64,000 bases of DNA from Chamaea fasciata (Eukaryota; Chordata; Aves; Passeriformes; Sylviidae), in NCBI GenBank assembly GCA_029207755.1, contig JARCOQ010000002.1, positions 39,566,244 to 39,630,243 on the forward strand. The letters run 5' to 3'. This document shows, one piece after another, positions 25,114 through 37,610 of the stretch. The notes under the pieces are model-generated. The model searched no databases. It was not told the origin of the DNA and saw only the letters and a list, made by a program, of their open reading frames with translations. Numbering within the stretch: the stretch's first letter is position 1; every line of letters starts with the position of its first letter. The position numbers and the translations under genes are program-made.

Positions 25114-27647
25114 AACAGCAGAGCAGTACTGCACAGAGCTTTTGAAAATAACAGCTTCAACTATTTCAGCATTTAAGACTGACTTTAAATGTTTTCCAAT
25201 AAAATTTTACCTCATAAACAGTAGAAGTGTTCCAGTTTATAGAAGCACTATTTGCTAATTATGTGAAGGCATTTCCCAAAATACTAAAGCACACATTATG
25301 TCCAAGATTCACTATTTAAAGGATGAAAAAGAAAATTCACACTAATTAAAACAAGGGACTAACAAAAACTTTATCACAGAACAGAAAGAAGGAGAAAAAT
25401 ACCCTGGCATTTTACCCTTCAGAAAGATTTGCTTAAGTATTTCAAGCCATTTCAGTGCTAATAGGTCTCATTTCCCTGACGTAATTAGCAAAGGAAACAA
25501 CAATTACCTACTAGTTCATTAAATAAATCAGCAGTGTTGCTCATTGTGAAGTTAATGATCAGTAGTGCAGATGATTGTTATGGACAGGGTTAGCACAGTT
25601 GATATTCAGCAGTCTCTTTACTAAAGCATCTATTACTATGCTCCTAAATTCTGGCATTCAAACGTGTTTCCTGCCTCTTCTTTTGATAACTGAAAATTAT
25701 TCTAACTGGGACTGAATTTTGCGGCCTAATTAAGAAAAAGATTTTTCAGAGTGAAATAAATTAGCTGTCTTATATCTGTTTCTATGAAACAGTTTTGCTT
25801 ACATTCATGTCATGTAACTCAGACCTACCAGCACCACAATGCTGGTACTTATTGTTGTGAAACTCTCAATTTAATGTCACTTAAGGACCCATCAGAATAT
25901 TAGCTTTCTTTGCCAGGAGGTAGCCTCTCATGCAGCAATTTCCATTCTAAGCTGGTAGGGAGTCTCTGTCTCATCCTGATTTCCAGTTTTTTGTTGTTCC
26001 ACCTGGACTGCCACAAAGCAATGTACTCAGCCATGAAATCCTCAACCCTTTGAAGAACCGAACTGATCTTACATTCTATATGAGATTTCTCCAGAATGTC
26101 AGGTTCATTTTAATGCTTTTGGTCTTTATCTTCAAGATGATTGATCACCCAGGTCCACTGTGGGCATAAATATGTATTTGTATTAAAATAGTAATTCAAC
26201 ACTTCAGGGGAAAAGTAGTGGTGAACAGCTCTATTTCTTAGAATGAAAGAAAAACCCAAATCAAACCTTTCTACCATAAAAGCAGAGCTTGTTGCTTATA
26301 ACAGTTATGCTCTGAGAATTTCTTAAGAAAGAAACTGCATTTCTACAAGAACAAGAGAAAATATAGTTTCATCACCACTGTTCTGTTTTCACATTTCTTA
26401 CCTGCTTCCACAAGAATAAACTCAGGGCAGCTTGGTATATACTGACTTTTATCACATATAGCACCTTCAGTCACTCTAAGGTATCAGCATGCCATAATTT
26501 TCTTAATATTCTATTTCAAGGGAAGGTGACATATTAATGTATAATAACTATCAGCCTGAGTTTTATAGAATAGTAGTACTGCCCTTCCAGCAGTCTTTCA
26601 ACTATCCAAGAAAGTTTTCCCAAGAAGTTCCATCTATGAGGGGGTTTTTTAAAACCATTTTGCAGCTGCCTGCAAAATGTTTTAAAAGTTATTTAATATG
26701 CAAAATTAATTAGTGGCAGTTACTGCATTGAATAATGAAATTTTGATCATTTTCCCCCTCCAGCCAGAATTTACCAGGATTTTGTAACACAGGAATAAAT
26801 GTGCTCTCCATTGCCTTGGCCACTTCAAATAGGATGGACTTTGTGTTGCCCTTCCAGGAGAAAGAAAGCCAAGCAACATGCAGCTGACCAGCAGTCTGGG
26901 AGTCAGAAGGAAACCTCTCCCCTAAACTGACCCATTTTCTATTCATTTATCTTTTGTTCACAAGTGTCAAAGAGCAATCAAAGCCAAGGTTTTATTCTAC
27001 AAGGCCTTGGTGTGAACAGTAGAGTAAGAGTCACCATATGTCCAAAGCGTTTGGAAGCCAAACCAGAGTTCGCTGTCCCAATTACCATGCTTCAAAACAT
27101 GGAATTATTTTCTTTTAGACCTGGCCTACAGGTAATGTAAATACCATTTTCATGTAAATTAATAGAAATTGAAGAAAGAGAATAAAGGTAGAGTATCTGT
27201 GTAATATCAGTAGTTACTTCTGAAATTAGTAGCTTCAGGTATACAAATCTGTTTAAAAATCAAATATAAATCACAAAAAAGTAAGAGAAAAAATCAAATT
27301 TGTATTCAGAATTTCTCACAGTATACTCAACTACAAAGTGGCAGGACACCTCAATCCAAGTTAAAAAATTACTATGCACATCAAAATAATAACATATAAT
27401 TTTAAAACCCATATTTTATTCACAGAAGCTCACATGCTAGATTCATGCATAGGAATATTTCACAAACCACAGAGGTTCAGCAAATATTAGTTACTCTATT
27501 TATTCCCATTGCAGTTTAAGGTTATTCAGCTGGCAGTTTCTAAGGGAACAGCCTTCAACTATACAAAGTGTTCTCAGAACTAGAATACCCCTCTGCAAGA
27601 GATAAGTCCGCAAAAAAGTAACATCAGATCTAAATAAATCAGCATAA

Positions 27648-27672
27648 TATGTATGTATTTATGTATGTATGT
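27648..27672. repeat. (GTAT)n microsatellite
   Basis: About six TATG/GTAT tetranucleotide units with one interruption (ATTT). Confidence 0.9.
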
Positions 27673-28067
27673 GCTTACACAAGCTCAGAGGTGAGAGGTA
27701 GACGGCACTAGATCAAATGAGATTAAACTGCTTAAGTTTTGTTTAATTACCAAATTTTCTCATCTGTTTCTTACAGAAAAGGTATGAGACTAATCTCAAA
27801 GAGTTCTCAAACTTTTCTATACATATCACCAACTGTAAACAGCTATGTGTTAGGCCATTGCTGGAATACAGGTTTGGTTTCGCTAAAGTACTTCAAGTTT
27901 TGCAGATCAGGAGGCGTTAATGATGTGTCAGGCACTCAAAAGGCAGCCTAATCTAGCAGGAAAGCTAAGCTTTTGAAGGACGAACTTGCCAACACAAGCA
28001 AGAGAGATTCAAACCTCCTATGTGTCTCACTGTTGTTAGGCAGAAAAATGTTATGCCTCAAGTCAGA

Positions 28068-28100
28068 AAAAAAAAAAAAAAAAAAAAACAAAAAAAAAAA
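28068..28100. repeat. Poly(A) tract
   Basis: About 33 bases of A with a single C. It could be the tail of a retroposed sequence, but no element is recognised directly upstream. Confidence 0.9.
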
Positions 28101-28606
28101 ACCTTTAAAACATGTTCAAATAATGTCCTTTCCTTCCCTTCCCTAGCAGCTTGGAAGTCTTGAAATAAATTAAAGTACTTGAAATCTCTCCTCTGGATCT
28201 TTTACATTTTTTCCTGAGACCTGGCATCCCAACAGGCAATGAGGATTACCCCTTGAAGTAGCTTCTATAAGCACTTGTTCTGATGAGTAAACTAAGTAAA
28301 AGCACGATTCCTAAAGCCTAAATCATTGTAGAGGAAATTTTCCCTCTTGAAAAACTGGCTGCCTGTATCTGCCAGGAAGAAGAAGAGCCCAGAAAAACCA
28401 TGTAGATAAACTAAACCCAGCAGGATAAGTGTTAGGACTGGGTTATTCTGCAGCACACTGGTGACTTCTAGTCATTTTATTTCGGGGAAAAGTTGTCAAA
28501 AGCAAAGATGACAGTCATTGCTCTTCTCCCACTGTGCAGAGCATATAAAAATGCTGAAGCTGATACAAAGCAGCCTGTACTACCCATTTGTCCTCTAAAT
28601 CCCTCT

Positions 28607-28704
28607 GTCCTTTCCTAAGCTACAGAAAGAGCAATTTTGCAGCAGACCCAGGACAGTCCTTTCCTATGCTCCAGAAAGAGCAATTTTGCAGCAAGCCCAA
28701 GACA
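28607..28704. repeat. Tandem duplication, 49-bp unit, two copies
   Basis: Two copies start with GTCCTTTCCTA at 28607 and 28656 and share CAGAAAGAGCAATTTTGCAG. They differ at only a handful of positions. This is a local segmental duplication that is neither low complexity nor part of any transposon I know. Confidence 0.92.
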
Positions 28705-29869
28705 ACCCAGTTGCTAAATACTGCCAATATACCCAAAGGTAAGCTATGTTCTTAGAAACATTTCCCTCAGCTGAATTGCACAGAGCTGCAAGGCTTCTTT
28801 TAGTCTGTGGGCCAAATCCCAAGATCTTTACTCACAGGTTCTCTGTTTCTGCTAAAATTACATTGGAGCTCTGTACAGGTTTCCTGGGGCGAGAGTTTGC
28901 ATAACAATGGAAGATACATAGCATATACAAAAATACTCCATTATTATTTGTCTTTCAGGAAAAATGCAAGGATGGAAATTTTGGGATCCAAAATGCACTT
29001 GTAAGAAGTGCTCTCCAACAACAATCTCTTGTCAGAACCAATCTTATGCTGCTTATTTGGGAGTGTAAGTTGTTTTTCTAATAAAAATAAATTGATGTTT
29101 TTCAAATCTTTTCCATACACTTCAGTGCAATTAGCAATTGTTCCTCTTCACTTTCAAAGGACATAAAACACTAAAGAAAAAAAATCCTTGCCCATCTGTT
29201 ATAGCAGAGTGCTATGGAATTGATAGAAGTGAAAATGATTGCGGCATCCTGGCACCATGCTTTTCTTGCACTGCGCAGAATACTCCATCAATTTTAGAAA
29301 ATTCTTTCAATTTCACTGAAAGATAGGAATGTCATAGTTAGTCCCCAGCTGATGTACTGGAAACAGGCTTCCTTCAGTTTTATAAATCCTGCCAGGAATT
29401 TTAAGACCTCTGCCTCCATACATAAGACATCAGGAGGAGCACTATGTCAATGCCTTCATATTTATCGCTTATTCTGAGATATTTCCTTGCAGTAGGTTGG
29501 AGTGAGGAAAGCAACACAAAAAAATACCTCTCTAAAAGTCACGAAAAGCAAAATGTGAGAAATAATCTATGTGTGCATAAATAGATCAAGGCTAAGGATG
29601 GGAGAAAAAATAATTTCGTGAAGTCTGGTATGTATAAACCATATACGCCTGAAGCAATTTGCCTAACACTGCAGCAAAATTTACACTGTTTTGTACAATA
29701 CCACTGCATTACTCATTAAATGGCAGCATTAAATTAACAACCTGAAGCATCAGGGGGCCTTTGCATGCACATGGAATTACTGAATTAACAGCAGCAGAAT
29801 AAAAGACTTTAATGCTCTACTTTTAAATCGAGCTACCTCCTAGCCTTTTATGAGTATGATTTATTGAAG

Positions 29870-29883
29870 GTGCACCGGTGCAC
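29870..29883. repeat. 14-bp perfect palindrome
   Basis: GTGCACCGGTGCAC equals its own reverse complement and contains a central CpG, which is scarce in this AT-rich region. It could be a protein-binding palindrome or chance. Confidence 0.9.
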
Positions 29884-30334
29884 AGAAGCTTTGCTTGTAT
29901 TGCCTTCCATGCTTCATTAGGAAATCCTCTATAGGCAAGATAGGTTTTATTATCACTGACAAGGAACGTGATAGCACAAAGATTGCCAGATAAATTCTAG
30001 AAGCACAGAAGATGCTGTATACCTGAAATGCAGCATCAAGAGAGCTTGAAGGAGTTGTCCATCAGGCACCTGCCCCAACACATCACAGATGTTTTCTATA
30101 AGTTAAGGCTGTCCATGGCCTTCTCATGGAGCAGTGGAAAACAGTGGCACTTTATTGTCCTTTATCAGTCACCTCTGTTGCTGAGACTTCCAGGAACACA
30201 GTGAGAGTGCCACAGCTCCAGTGACAGGATCTGGTTTCAGATGTTTTACATAGCCTGCACAAGACCAGGATGACAGAAAAGCATGAACACAAGGACAGTC
30301 ACAAAGACTTGAGCACAATAAAAAATGGCTGTTG

Positions 30335-30884
30335 CACCAGTGGAATTGGTTTGTGATGGGGTAGTTAATTTTTTGCATTGTATTTGGTATGAGGCTGCAT
30401 TTTGGATTTTTGCCGAACACAGTGTTGATCACATGGGAATGATTTTGTCACTTCTGAGCAGTGCTTACACAGAGTCAAGGCCTTTTCTGTTCCTTGTCCC
30501 AACCCCCAGTGAAGAGGCTGAAGGGGCACAGCTGGGCTGGCTGACCCCAACTATGGCACTGTGCTTGGCATATAATTCTGGGGGAAGGAGAAGGAAGGAA
30601 GCAAGGGGACATTTGGAGTGATGGCATTTCTCTTCTAAAGCCACCACTATGCATGATGGAGCCCTGCTGTCCTGGAGATGGATGAACACCTGCCTGCCCA
30701 TGGTGAATGAATTCGTTGTTTTCCTTTGCTGGCATATACCGCTTCTTATTTACTTATTAAACTGCTTTTATCTCAACCTACGTGTTTTTCTTTTGTTCTT
30801 CCAATTCTCTCCTACATCCTTCTGGGGGACAGGGAGCAAGAGGATGGATGGGGCTGAGCTGCCAACTGGGATTAAACCACAACA
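30335..30884 (+). mobile_element. Solo LTR of an endogenous retrovirus-like element
   Basis: The block resembles a long terminal repeat family I recall from bird genomes: GTTAATTTTTTGCATTGTAT and GAGGCTGCATTTTGGATTTT near the start, CAGTGCTTACACAGAGTCAA in the middle, ATGGAGCCCTGCTGTCCTGG later, and TTATCTCAACCTACGTG then GGGATTAAACCACAACA at the end. A TATA-like TATAATT lies at 30571 and an ATTAAA poly(A) signal at 30756-30761, in the U3-R-U5 order expected. No second LTR, gag, pol or env sequence is near, so it is probably a solo LTR left by recombination. The 5' boundary is uncertain by about 15 bases and no clear target duplication was seen. Confidence 0.75.
30571..30577 (+). promoter_or_regulatory. 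TATA-like box of the 30.3 kb LTR
   Basis: TATAATT about 185 bases before the ATTAAA signal, in the expected promoter position of the LTR. Whether it is still active is unknown. Confidence 0.45.
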
Positions 30885-31412
30885 TCAAAAAAAACTTCAC
30901 AGATTGAGAAAGTAGACATACACAGCAAAGAATTAAGCCATTCTTAAATATATTTTTTTTTAATTGGAAGATTTGGAAATCACTTTTAAAATTATTATTT
31001 ATGGAGTTAGGAAAAAATGAAATTAAATTATTTTTCACCAAAAGCAAAACACTAATCTCATCAGGAAGGTGAAAAAATTAATTCTGGACAGCCCCCTCCA
31101 AATTTTTTTTATTCAGCTGAATATATAAAAAATAGTTATTGACATAGCATTCGCTTTTCTTTCCGGTCTTAAACATTTATAGTCCTACTAAATATTGTTA
31201 AACAGCTTCAGAATATCATGCCAGAGGCTTTAATTTTAGCACAGTTGAAATCACATACCAAGAGTCACCTTTGAGGTATGACAGTTTTAGTGAATTCTAT
31301 AAATCCTGTTAGTGACACTGCATACTCTAAACTGCCCCTTGCTGACACAGTTATTTATACCTACCAAAATGCAATTCTTCTTTTAGTGTAGTTTCCTTAG
31401 AGATTAGACATA
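30885..31412. other. Spacer between LTR and CR1, nothing seen
   Basis: About 530 bases of AT-rich DNA between the solo LTR and the CR1 element. No gene or recognisable repeat. Confidence 0.6.
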
Positions 31413-32137
31413 TTGTTTCTACCCACAGATTTGCTGGAGAGTGCCCAGGAGGAAAGGGACCTGGGGGTTCTGGTCAGCAGCCGGCTGAACATGAGCCAAC
31501 AGTGTGCCCAGGTGGCCAAGAGGGCCAATGGCATCCTGTCCTGTATCAGGAAAGGTGTGGCCAGCAGAAGCAGGGAGGTCATTCTTCCCCTGTACTCGGC
31601 ACTGGTGAGGCCACACCTTGAGTATTGTGTCCAGTTCTGGGCCCCTCAGTTTAGGAAGAACGTTGAGATGCTTGAACGTGTCCAGAGAAGGGCAACAAAG
31701 TTGGTGAAGGACTTGGAAAACAAGCCATATGAAGAACGACTGAGGGATCTGGGGTTGTTTAGCCTGGAGAAAAGGAGACTCAGAGGTGACCTTATCACTC
31801 TCTACAACTTACTGAAGGGTAGTTGTAGACAGCTGGGGGTTGATCTCTTTCTCCAGGCAGCATCTGACAGAACGAGAGGACGCAATCTCAAGCTGCGTCA
31901 AGGGAAATATAGGTTGGATATTAGGAAGAAGTTTTTCACAGAAAGAGTGATTAAATACTGGAATAGTCTGCCCGTGGAGGTGGTGGAATCACCATCCCTG
32001 GATGTGTTTAAAAGGAAACTGGATGTGGCACTTGGTACCATGACCTAGTTGAGGTGTTAGAGTTGGGTTGGGCTCGATGATCTTCAAGGTCTCTTTCAAC
32101 CTGCACATTCTGTGATTCTGTGATTCCAGACATACCT
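31413..32137 (+). mobile_element. CR1 LINE, 5'-truncated, ORF2 C terminus still open
   Basis: A CR1 non-LTR retrotransposon fragment. The frame from about 31431 to the TAG at 32046-32048 is uninterrupted, roughly 205 codons, and translates to the C-terminal part of CR1 ORF2 beyond the reverse-transcriptase active site: motifs include [71 protein letters not shown] and [15 protein letters not shown]. The catalytic FADD box, the endonuclease and ORF1 are absent because of 5' truncation. The stop is followed by a short 3' UTR (TTGGGCTCGATGATCTTCAA, then CTTTCAACCTGCACATTC) ending in two ATTCTGTG octamers, the CR1 terminus. It cannot move by itself. The clean frame suggests this is one of the younger CR1 copies in the window. 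Confidence 0.95.
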
Positions 32138-35100
32138 AAATAACAATTGGAAAATATGAAAGTATAAACGACAAATAAATATTAACAAAGAGGTAATAAT
32201 GTATCATTATTGGTAATTTAAAATGTGAAACACACATTGGAATGTTCCTATTATGGGGACATTATTGCATTTATCTTTACATGTGTAAAAATTCTAGGGA
32301 AGAGTTTATTCAGGAGCTAGAGGTAAAACATGTCCTTGTATTTGAAGTTTGCAGCACCACCCTTTATCATAGAAAATATATTTTCTTACAAAAAGGTTGC
32401 AGCAAAATAGTCTCTAGAGTTGAGGTTAGAAAGACCACCACGCAATATTGACCAGGCAGTAATCTCTTGCCTGGAGAAATAATTTAATTTTTATATAAAG
32501 TTAAATTTAGATTCCATCTGGAAGACAGTCATATATATTTAAATAATGGTAAATAACTGTGCTTCCTGTTTCTTTACCTGTTACTAACTGTAATTAAATA
32601 CTTGCCTGTAAGTCATCATGAATCAAGTAAAACTCTGTAATAATATTGTAACTGAGATTTTTACACTGCTTTGTCTGATTACACTTTTAAATTGCATTGT
32701 CATTCCTGTAAGTTCTATTACTGTCAACTTACCTTTTGCTCAGTGGACACCGCAGCTATGTGTCCTTGTAGGGAGTTCAGCAAAGGAAGCTGAGGGTGTA
32801 GAATAAAAATTAAAAATTAAAAAATTAAAGAGGAGAATCAGAGAATGCCATCATGACTGTTTCACAACATTAAGACCTGGCTTAGGAAATAAATTGTTCT
32901 TGTCCTCAGTAATAAGCTATGGTCCAGTTGTGTTCAAGTTTTTATGCACATTGGAAATTGTTTTGGTGTCAGATATCTAGGTCTACAGAAAATCATCTTA
33001 AATTATTCATATAATAAAAATATGTCCCCTGCAGTAGTAAAGAGGGAACAAACTAGGAAAAAAACCCCATCATTACAAATTTAGACAAAGCCTTTCTCAC
33101 AAAAGCCAGAAATATACTGATTAGGTCCAATATGGTAATAATAGTACACAATGCACTTGCATTTTACACTGCTGATGTTTCTTGTGTCAATGAGATGTAG
33201 TTTCCAGGGAGAAATTCTGTAAAAAGACAAGTTGGCAGCATTCACATGCTTTGCTGCAGTAGGTGTTGTACTCGTATACACGTATGTACTGTAAAACTTA
33301 ATTCATTGGTCTTCTAGATCCATTTAAATTGCTCAGATTAATATGTCTTTGCCAATCCAGAGTTTTCAGGGCAGAACTGAGTAAAATGCAAAATATTGAA
33401 AAAATATGAAAATACGATTACAACAATCCATGATATGGAAAAAGCCTTTGAGAAGCAGTTTTTTGGGTGTGTGTGGGTTCCCGAGATCCTCTCATCTTAC
33501 CCATTCAAATAAAAATGGTGAATCCAAAAATTCTTTAGGCTAATTCTTTGCCACTTAAAAATTATGAACTGAGCAAATGAGTGACATTGAAGTAGAACTA
33601 AAATTGAAGCTTTGTACCATTTCAAAAGCTAAAATATAAAGTGCAAATTTCCTTACTATTGAAATCAATTTGTGTTAAGCTCTGATATGACTGACACCTT
33701 GCCCCATTTTTATTGCTGTTCTTTGAGTGGCAGACCTTTATTCACTATTAAAAAGACTGAAAACAGCAATTCAAATTCTTCAGGAAGATGAATAAGCAGC
33801 ATAGGCATAAGCATGCAGAAATATGGCGGAACGTAGCATGTTTTGTTTGGAAGGCTGCAGGGGCAATAGTTGATCCACACTTTATTTGTACTAGCTGCTG
33901 CTTTGAAGATGTATTGAAGTCTATGTAAGTGAAAACAAGGAAAAGAGATATGTCATACGACTTCCGCTGAACTTCTTATAATTAAAGATAGAGGATCCAA
34001 TTCGTATATCTCTGAACAACATACACAATATACCTAGAGTCACCTTTCAATTACTCTTTCCAAAACTGTGAATACAGATATAAAATTCAGCTGGTTTTCT
34101 GTTTTTTTCGGATAATCCTCCACTGTAGTTTTCTGTTTTCTATCTTAATATTTTCCTGCTTGTTTTAATAGAAAACAACATGAAGCCAAACGCTGTCAGT
34201 GTAAAGAACATTAAACATTCAGCTTCATTATTGTGGTTTGTGAAGATACGTTTCCAAATCCCATACAACAGCTCCATGGAAATAATGCCTTATCAGATGT
34301 AGCAAATGCTACAGGGACTAGATCTGATGATTATAAAAATATTGAGAATGAGAAAACAAACTAAGACTCTCTGGGGAGAGAAAAATGTGAAACAAGAACT
34401 GAAACAGCAAATCCTAAAATAAAGTCAAGAGGGCATGCAGAAGCATCCAGGGGGAAGAGCTAGAACACAGGAGTGTAAAATGAAAGACACTGACTTAGTA
34501 GGTTTTGGAAGAAAGTATCAAAAAAAAAAAAAGCAGGTACAGCCTCATGCGTCTGAAACACCAAAGAGTTGACACAGATCAGCTAAACAAAGATAATTAT
34601 GTGACAGTGAAAAGAAATTCATACTCACAGACGCACAAAGACACAGAGACAAAAAGAGCAGAAATTTACTGTTTCATATTTAAAGCCAGGATGTCCTTAT
34701 AACGTTGATGTTTGCAAAGTCCTGATGTGAATCCTTTGAAAGTGTGATCCCCATGGGATACCACCACCTTACAGATAAGGTGGCTTTTATTCTAATATTT
34801 GAACCTGTCATTCCAAACTGAAGGTCTAGGTTAAGTCCTAATAAATAGCTATCACATGAATGCCTCAGCTACTTATGAGTAAAATAATTGAATCTTTAAC
34901 CTTGGTTCTACATCACAGAGGTGCATTGATCACAGTTGTTGTTCAGATATCAAAGGTCATAATAAATAGCAACATTTTTTCATAAGATTTTTTAGCACAG
35001 CATTTGCACAATCATCATCTATTCTCCAACACAAAACACTACATACAGAGTAAAAAAGGTAAAAGTAAAGGGTAAGGATAGGAGAGGAGGAAATCAGAAC

Positions 35101-37454
35101 CAATGTGTTGTCCTTTTAAGAGAGTACCATATGTAACTACGCTTAAAGCAGAAATTAAGAATTACCACTCAACCACCTTGTATCCAAACATTTATGTAAA
35201 TCTCAGGTCCAGAATAAGAAAACATGACAAAACATTTAAGAAACATATAGATTTATAAAGCATATTGTACTGCACAGAATTTAAAGTACATGATCTCCTT
35301 CCTGTCTTTATCTCCAGGAGGGACGAAATACTGACTTGAGCAGAGATTAAATAATTTTGCATTCATGATGTTATGTATAATTGTACCATATTTTCATAGC
35401 TCCTGATGAAGTCTGTAAAGAGATATAACAGAGAAACGTTAGATCCATCACATTTATTCTCAGCTCCCCAGCTGTGGAGCATAGGACTCCAGTCTGTTCT
35501 TTGCTCAGGAAACCTTTAGTAATTGTTGCAGATAAGACAATCACACATCCAAGTTTTTTCTATATTTTTTCAGACACCTGGAAGAGATGAGTAAACCTTT
35601 TAATGGGGTCATCTGTTAGAGGTAATCCCAGCATGTGCTGTCTGCCCTCACACTCAAGTTTTCAGAAAAGTCTGCCAGGGATTTCATCCTTTCTCTGTCT
35701 CTCTCATTAAATTGGGATCAAAGAAAACAACTTCTTGTTTAGTTTTGACATCAGACAGAGGCCTGATTTTTGGTAATATCATCAGGGCAAACTTAAGAGC
35801 AGCAACCACAAAACTACACTGCAATTGAGATGCTAAGCAACACCGTTCCAGACAAAATCTTTCAAAAGTCATCTTAATAAGGACTCAGCAGGGCAATTCC
35901 TGTGGTGAATGGATAATGCATCCTGAGTGAGTGTTGCAGGCAAGGTGGAGTTCACTGGAGAATAACCCAAACCCAGCTATTTAACACTGTGTTACTGTTT
36001 CTCCCAGATTTGAGTTTCTAATTTTATTGATCAGCATTCTCTTCTGCAAGGTGGTATGTGCTCAACATCCTAGAACAATATAAACAATGACCAGACACAA
36101 TTAATAATAGAATGATGAAAAAAATCATATAGAGAGGAGGGGAGCATGTGCATGTGTGGACAGAATTAGAAGACATAAATATGGAAGAAAACAATGTGAA
36201 GACAAAAAGAGGTAAATGAGCTTAAAGGAGACTGGAGGAAAAACACTGATTCTGTTATATAAAGAAATTACAGTGGCTGTATGAGGATATTACCATGGCA
36301 TCAGATAAGCTGGGAACAGACATTAACCACTGAGCGAGAATTACTGCCACGAGATCTGTTGCTTAGAATTATGCACAAACCCTGCCAGAGAGCTTGTGCA
36401 TAAATGAAAGGGCCTTTTGTAACCACAGGTCATACGGTTCTCTGTGGTAAAACCGTGCGCAAAATGAGTCAATGTCTAATAGCTGTATCTACTCAACAGC
36501 TTAACTTTCAGCTGCTTGTTACTGTCACCAGAATTTCAGAGGTTGCAGTCTATTTTGTTTATTAGTTTCATAGTTAAATGCATCCATCTGGCAGGTTAGA
36601 AATCCCACAATAACATGACATTGACCGTTATGTCAAATAGACATTCCCAGATTGATTTGAGCCACTAGTGATGGCAAATACAGTACCTCTACTTCATTCA
36701 TCTGAAAACCATTTCTCCTCCTGTTTTTCATCATGCATAAACATACAGGCACTGCAACATCTAAGAAATAAATCACTCAATAAGTAAATCCACTAGCAAG
36801 TACAGTGATATCATCCCAGCATAATTTTATTCCTTTCATTTAAATGTATAAAAGTTCCTCAATTCTGCCCACTCTTAATAGTGGGGGATTCAGCCCCCTT
36901 CTAACATTTGTGCACTTGCAAAATGAGTCAAGGTGTCTCCTGCTCATTTATTATTATCATTAGGAAATTTAATGAAACTGTATATTTCTGCAACTTGTAA
37001 ATGGCCATTTGACAACACTTTACATCAGGAGAGCAATTTCCTACTTATTACTCGTAACCAGGCCAATCACTTTCACAAACTGAACAGTAAATCTATAAAA
37101 TACACTTCTATGCTTCACAGTGTTTGCACTAAGTAACTGGCAGTTAAAATTATCGACAGAGAAATAAATTTGCACAAGTCAGACTGCAGAAAATGGCAAA
37201 TAGCCATTAAAGACATTAACAATCATAAAAGAATTCCACAAAATAAAATGTCAAGAGTTTAATGGGGGTTAAAAATTGGGAGCTTTACAATAAAAAAAAT
37301 TATGACTTGACTTTCATCTTCTTTATCCTAATTTCTCATCTGATTAAATTTTACAGCAGTAAATTCTGTGTACTGGGTTTGTGTGTCAAGGTAGTGTCAG
37401 TGGGAATCTGCAGGGATGTGCTCTGTGAGAAGACACTGGGATCTACCTCCATGT
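32138..37454. other. Intergenic, no gene seen
   Basis: About 5.3 kb of AT-rich DNA. Open frames are under 70 codons and show no domain. It contains a small perfect hairpin (CCACCTTA/TAAGGTGG with loop CAGA, 34764-34783). The part from 36290 to 36700 is repeat-free and has more CpG than its surroundings; it is a possible conserved non-coding element. Confidence 0.55.
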
Positions 37455-37610
37455 CAGGAACAGGCTGCCCACAGGAGCTGTTCATTCCCCATCCTTGGAA
37501 GTGTTCAGTGTGATCTGGAGGGGGGCATCCCTGCCCATTGCAAGGGGGTGAGAACTACATTATCTCCAAGCCCCTTCCAACCCAAGCCTTTCTTTGGTTC
37601 TGTGTCTGAC
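37455..37610 (+). repeat. CR1 LINE, degraded 3'-end fragment
   Basis: The CR1 3' end is recognisable: AGGAACAGGCTGCCCACAGG, TTCCCCATCCTTGGAAGTGT, CATCCCTGCCCATTGCAAGG, AAGCCCCTTCCAACCCAAGC and a weak final octamer (GGTTCTGTGTCTG). The reading frame is gone. It directly abuts the LTR-like element that follows. Confidence 0.82.

Larger units (their letters stand above)
17951..30334. other. Large intergenic stretch, no gene seen
   Basis: About 12 kb of AT-rich DNA with only short chance open frames (116 codons at most, at 21276-21626, without domain likeness). I found no splice-flanked exon and no recognisable repeat element. Local structures are listed separately: inverted repeats at 22836-22860 and 25086-25113, tandem duplications at 24269-24305 and 28607-28704, simple repeats at 27648-27672 and 28068-28100, and a palindrome at 29870-29883. 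Confidence 0.55.

Noticed and set aside
31413..32048. 211-codon open frame as a host gene
   Set aside because: Its translation matches the C-terminal part of CR1 ORF2 and it is followed by the CR1 3' UTR and octamer end, so it is a transposon fragment.
34764..34783. Hairpin followed by T-rich sequence as a transcription terminator or microRNA
   Set aside because: An 8-bp stem with a 4-base loop is too short for a microRNA, and such terminators are not used in vertebrate nuclear genes.
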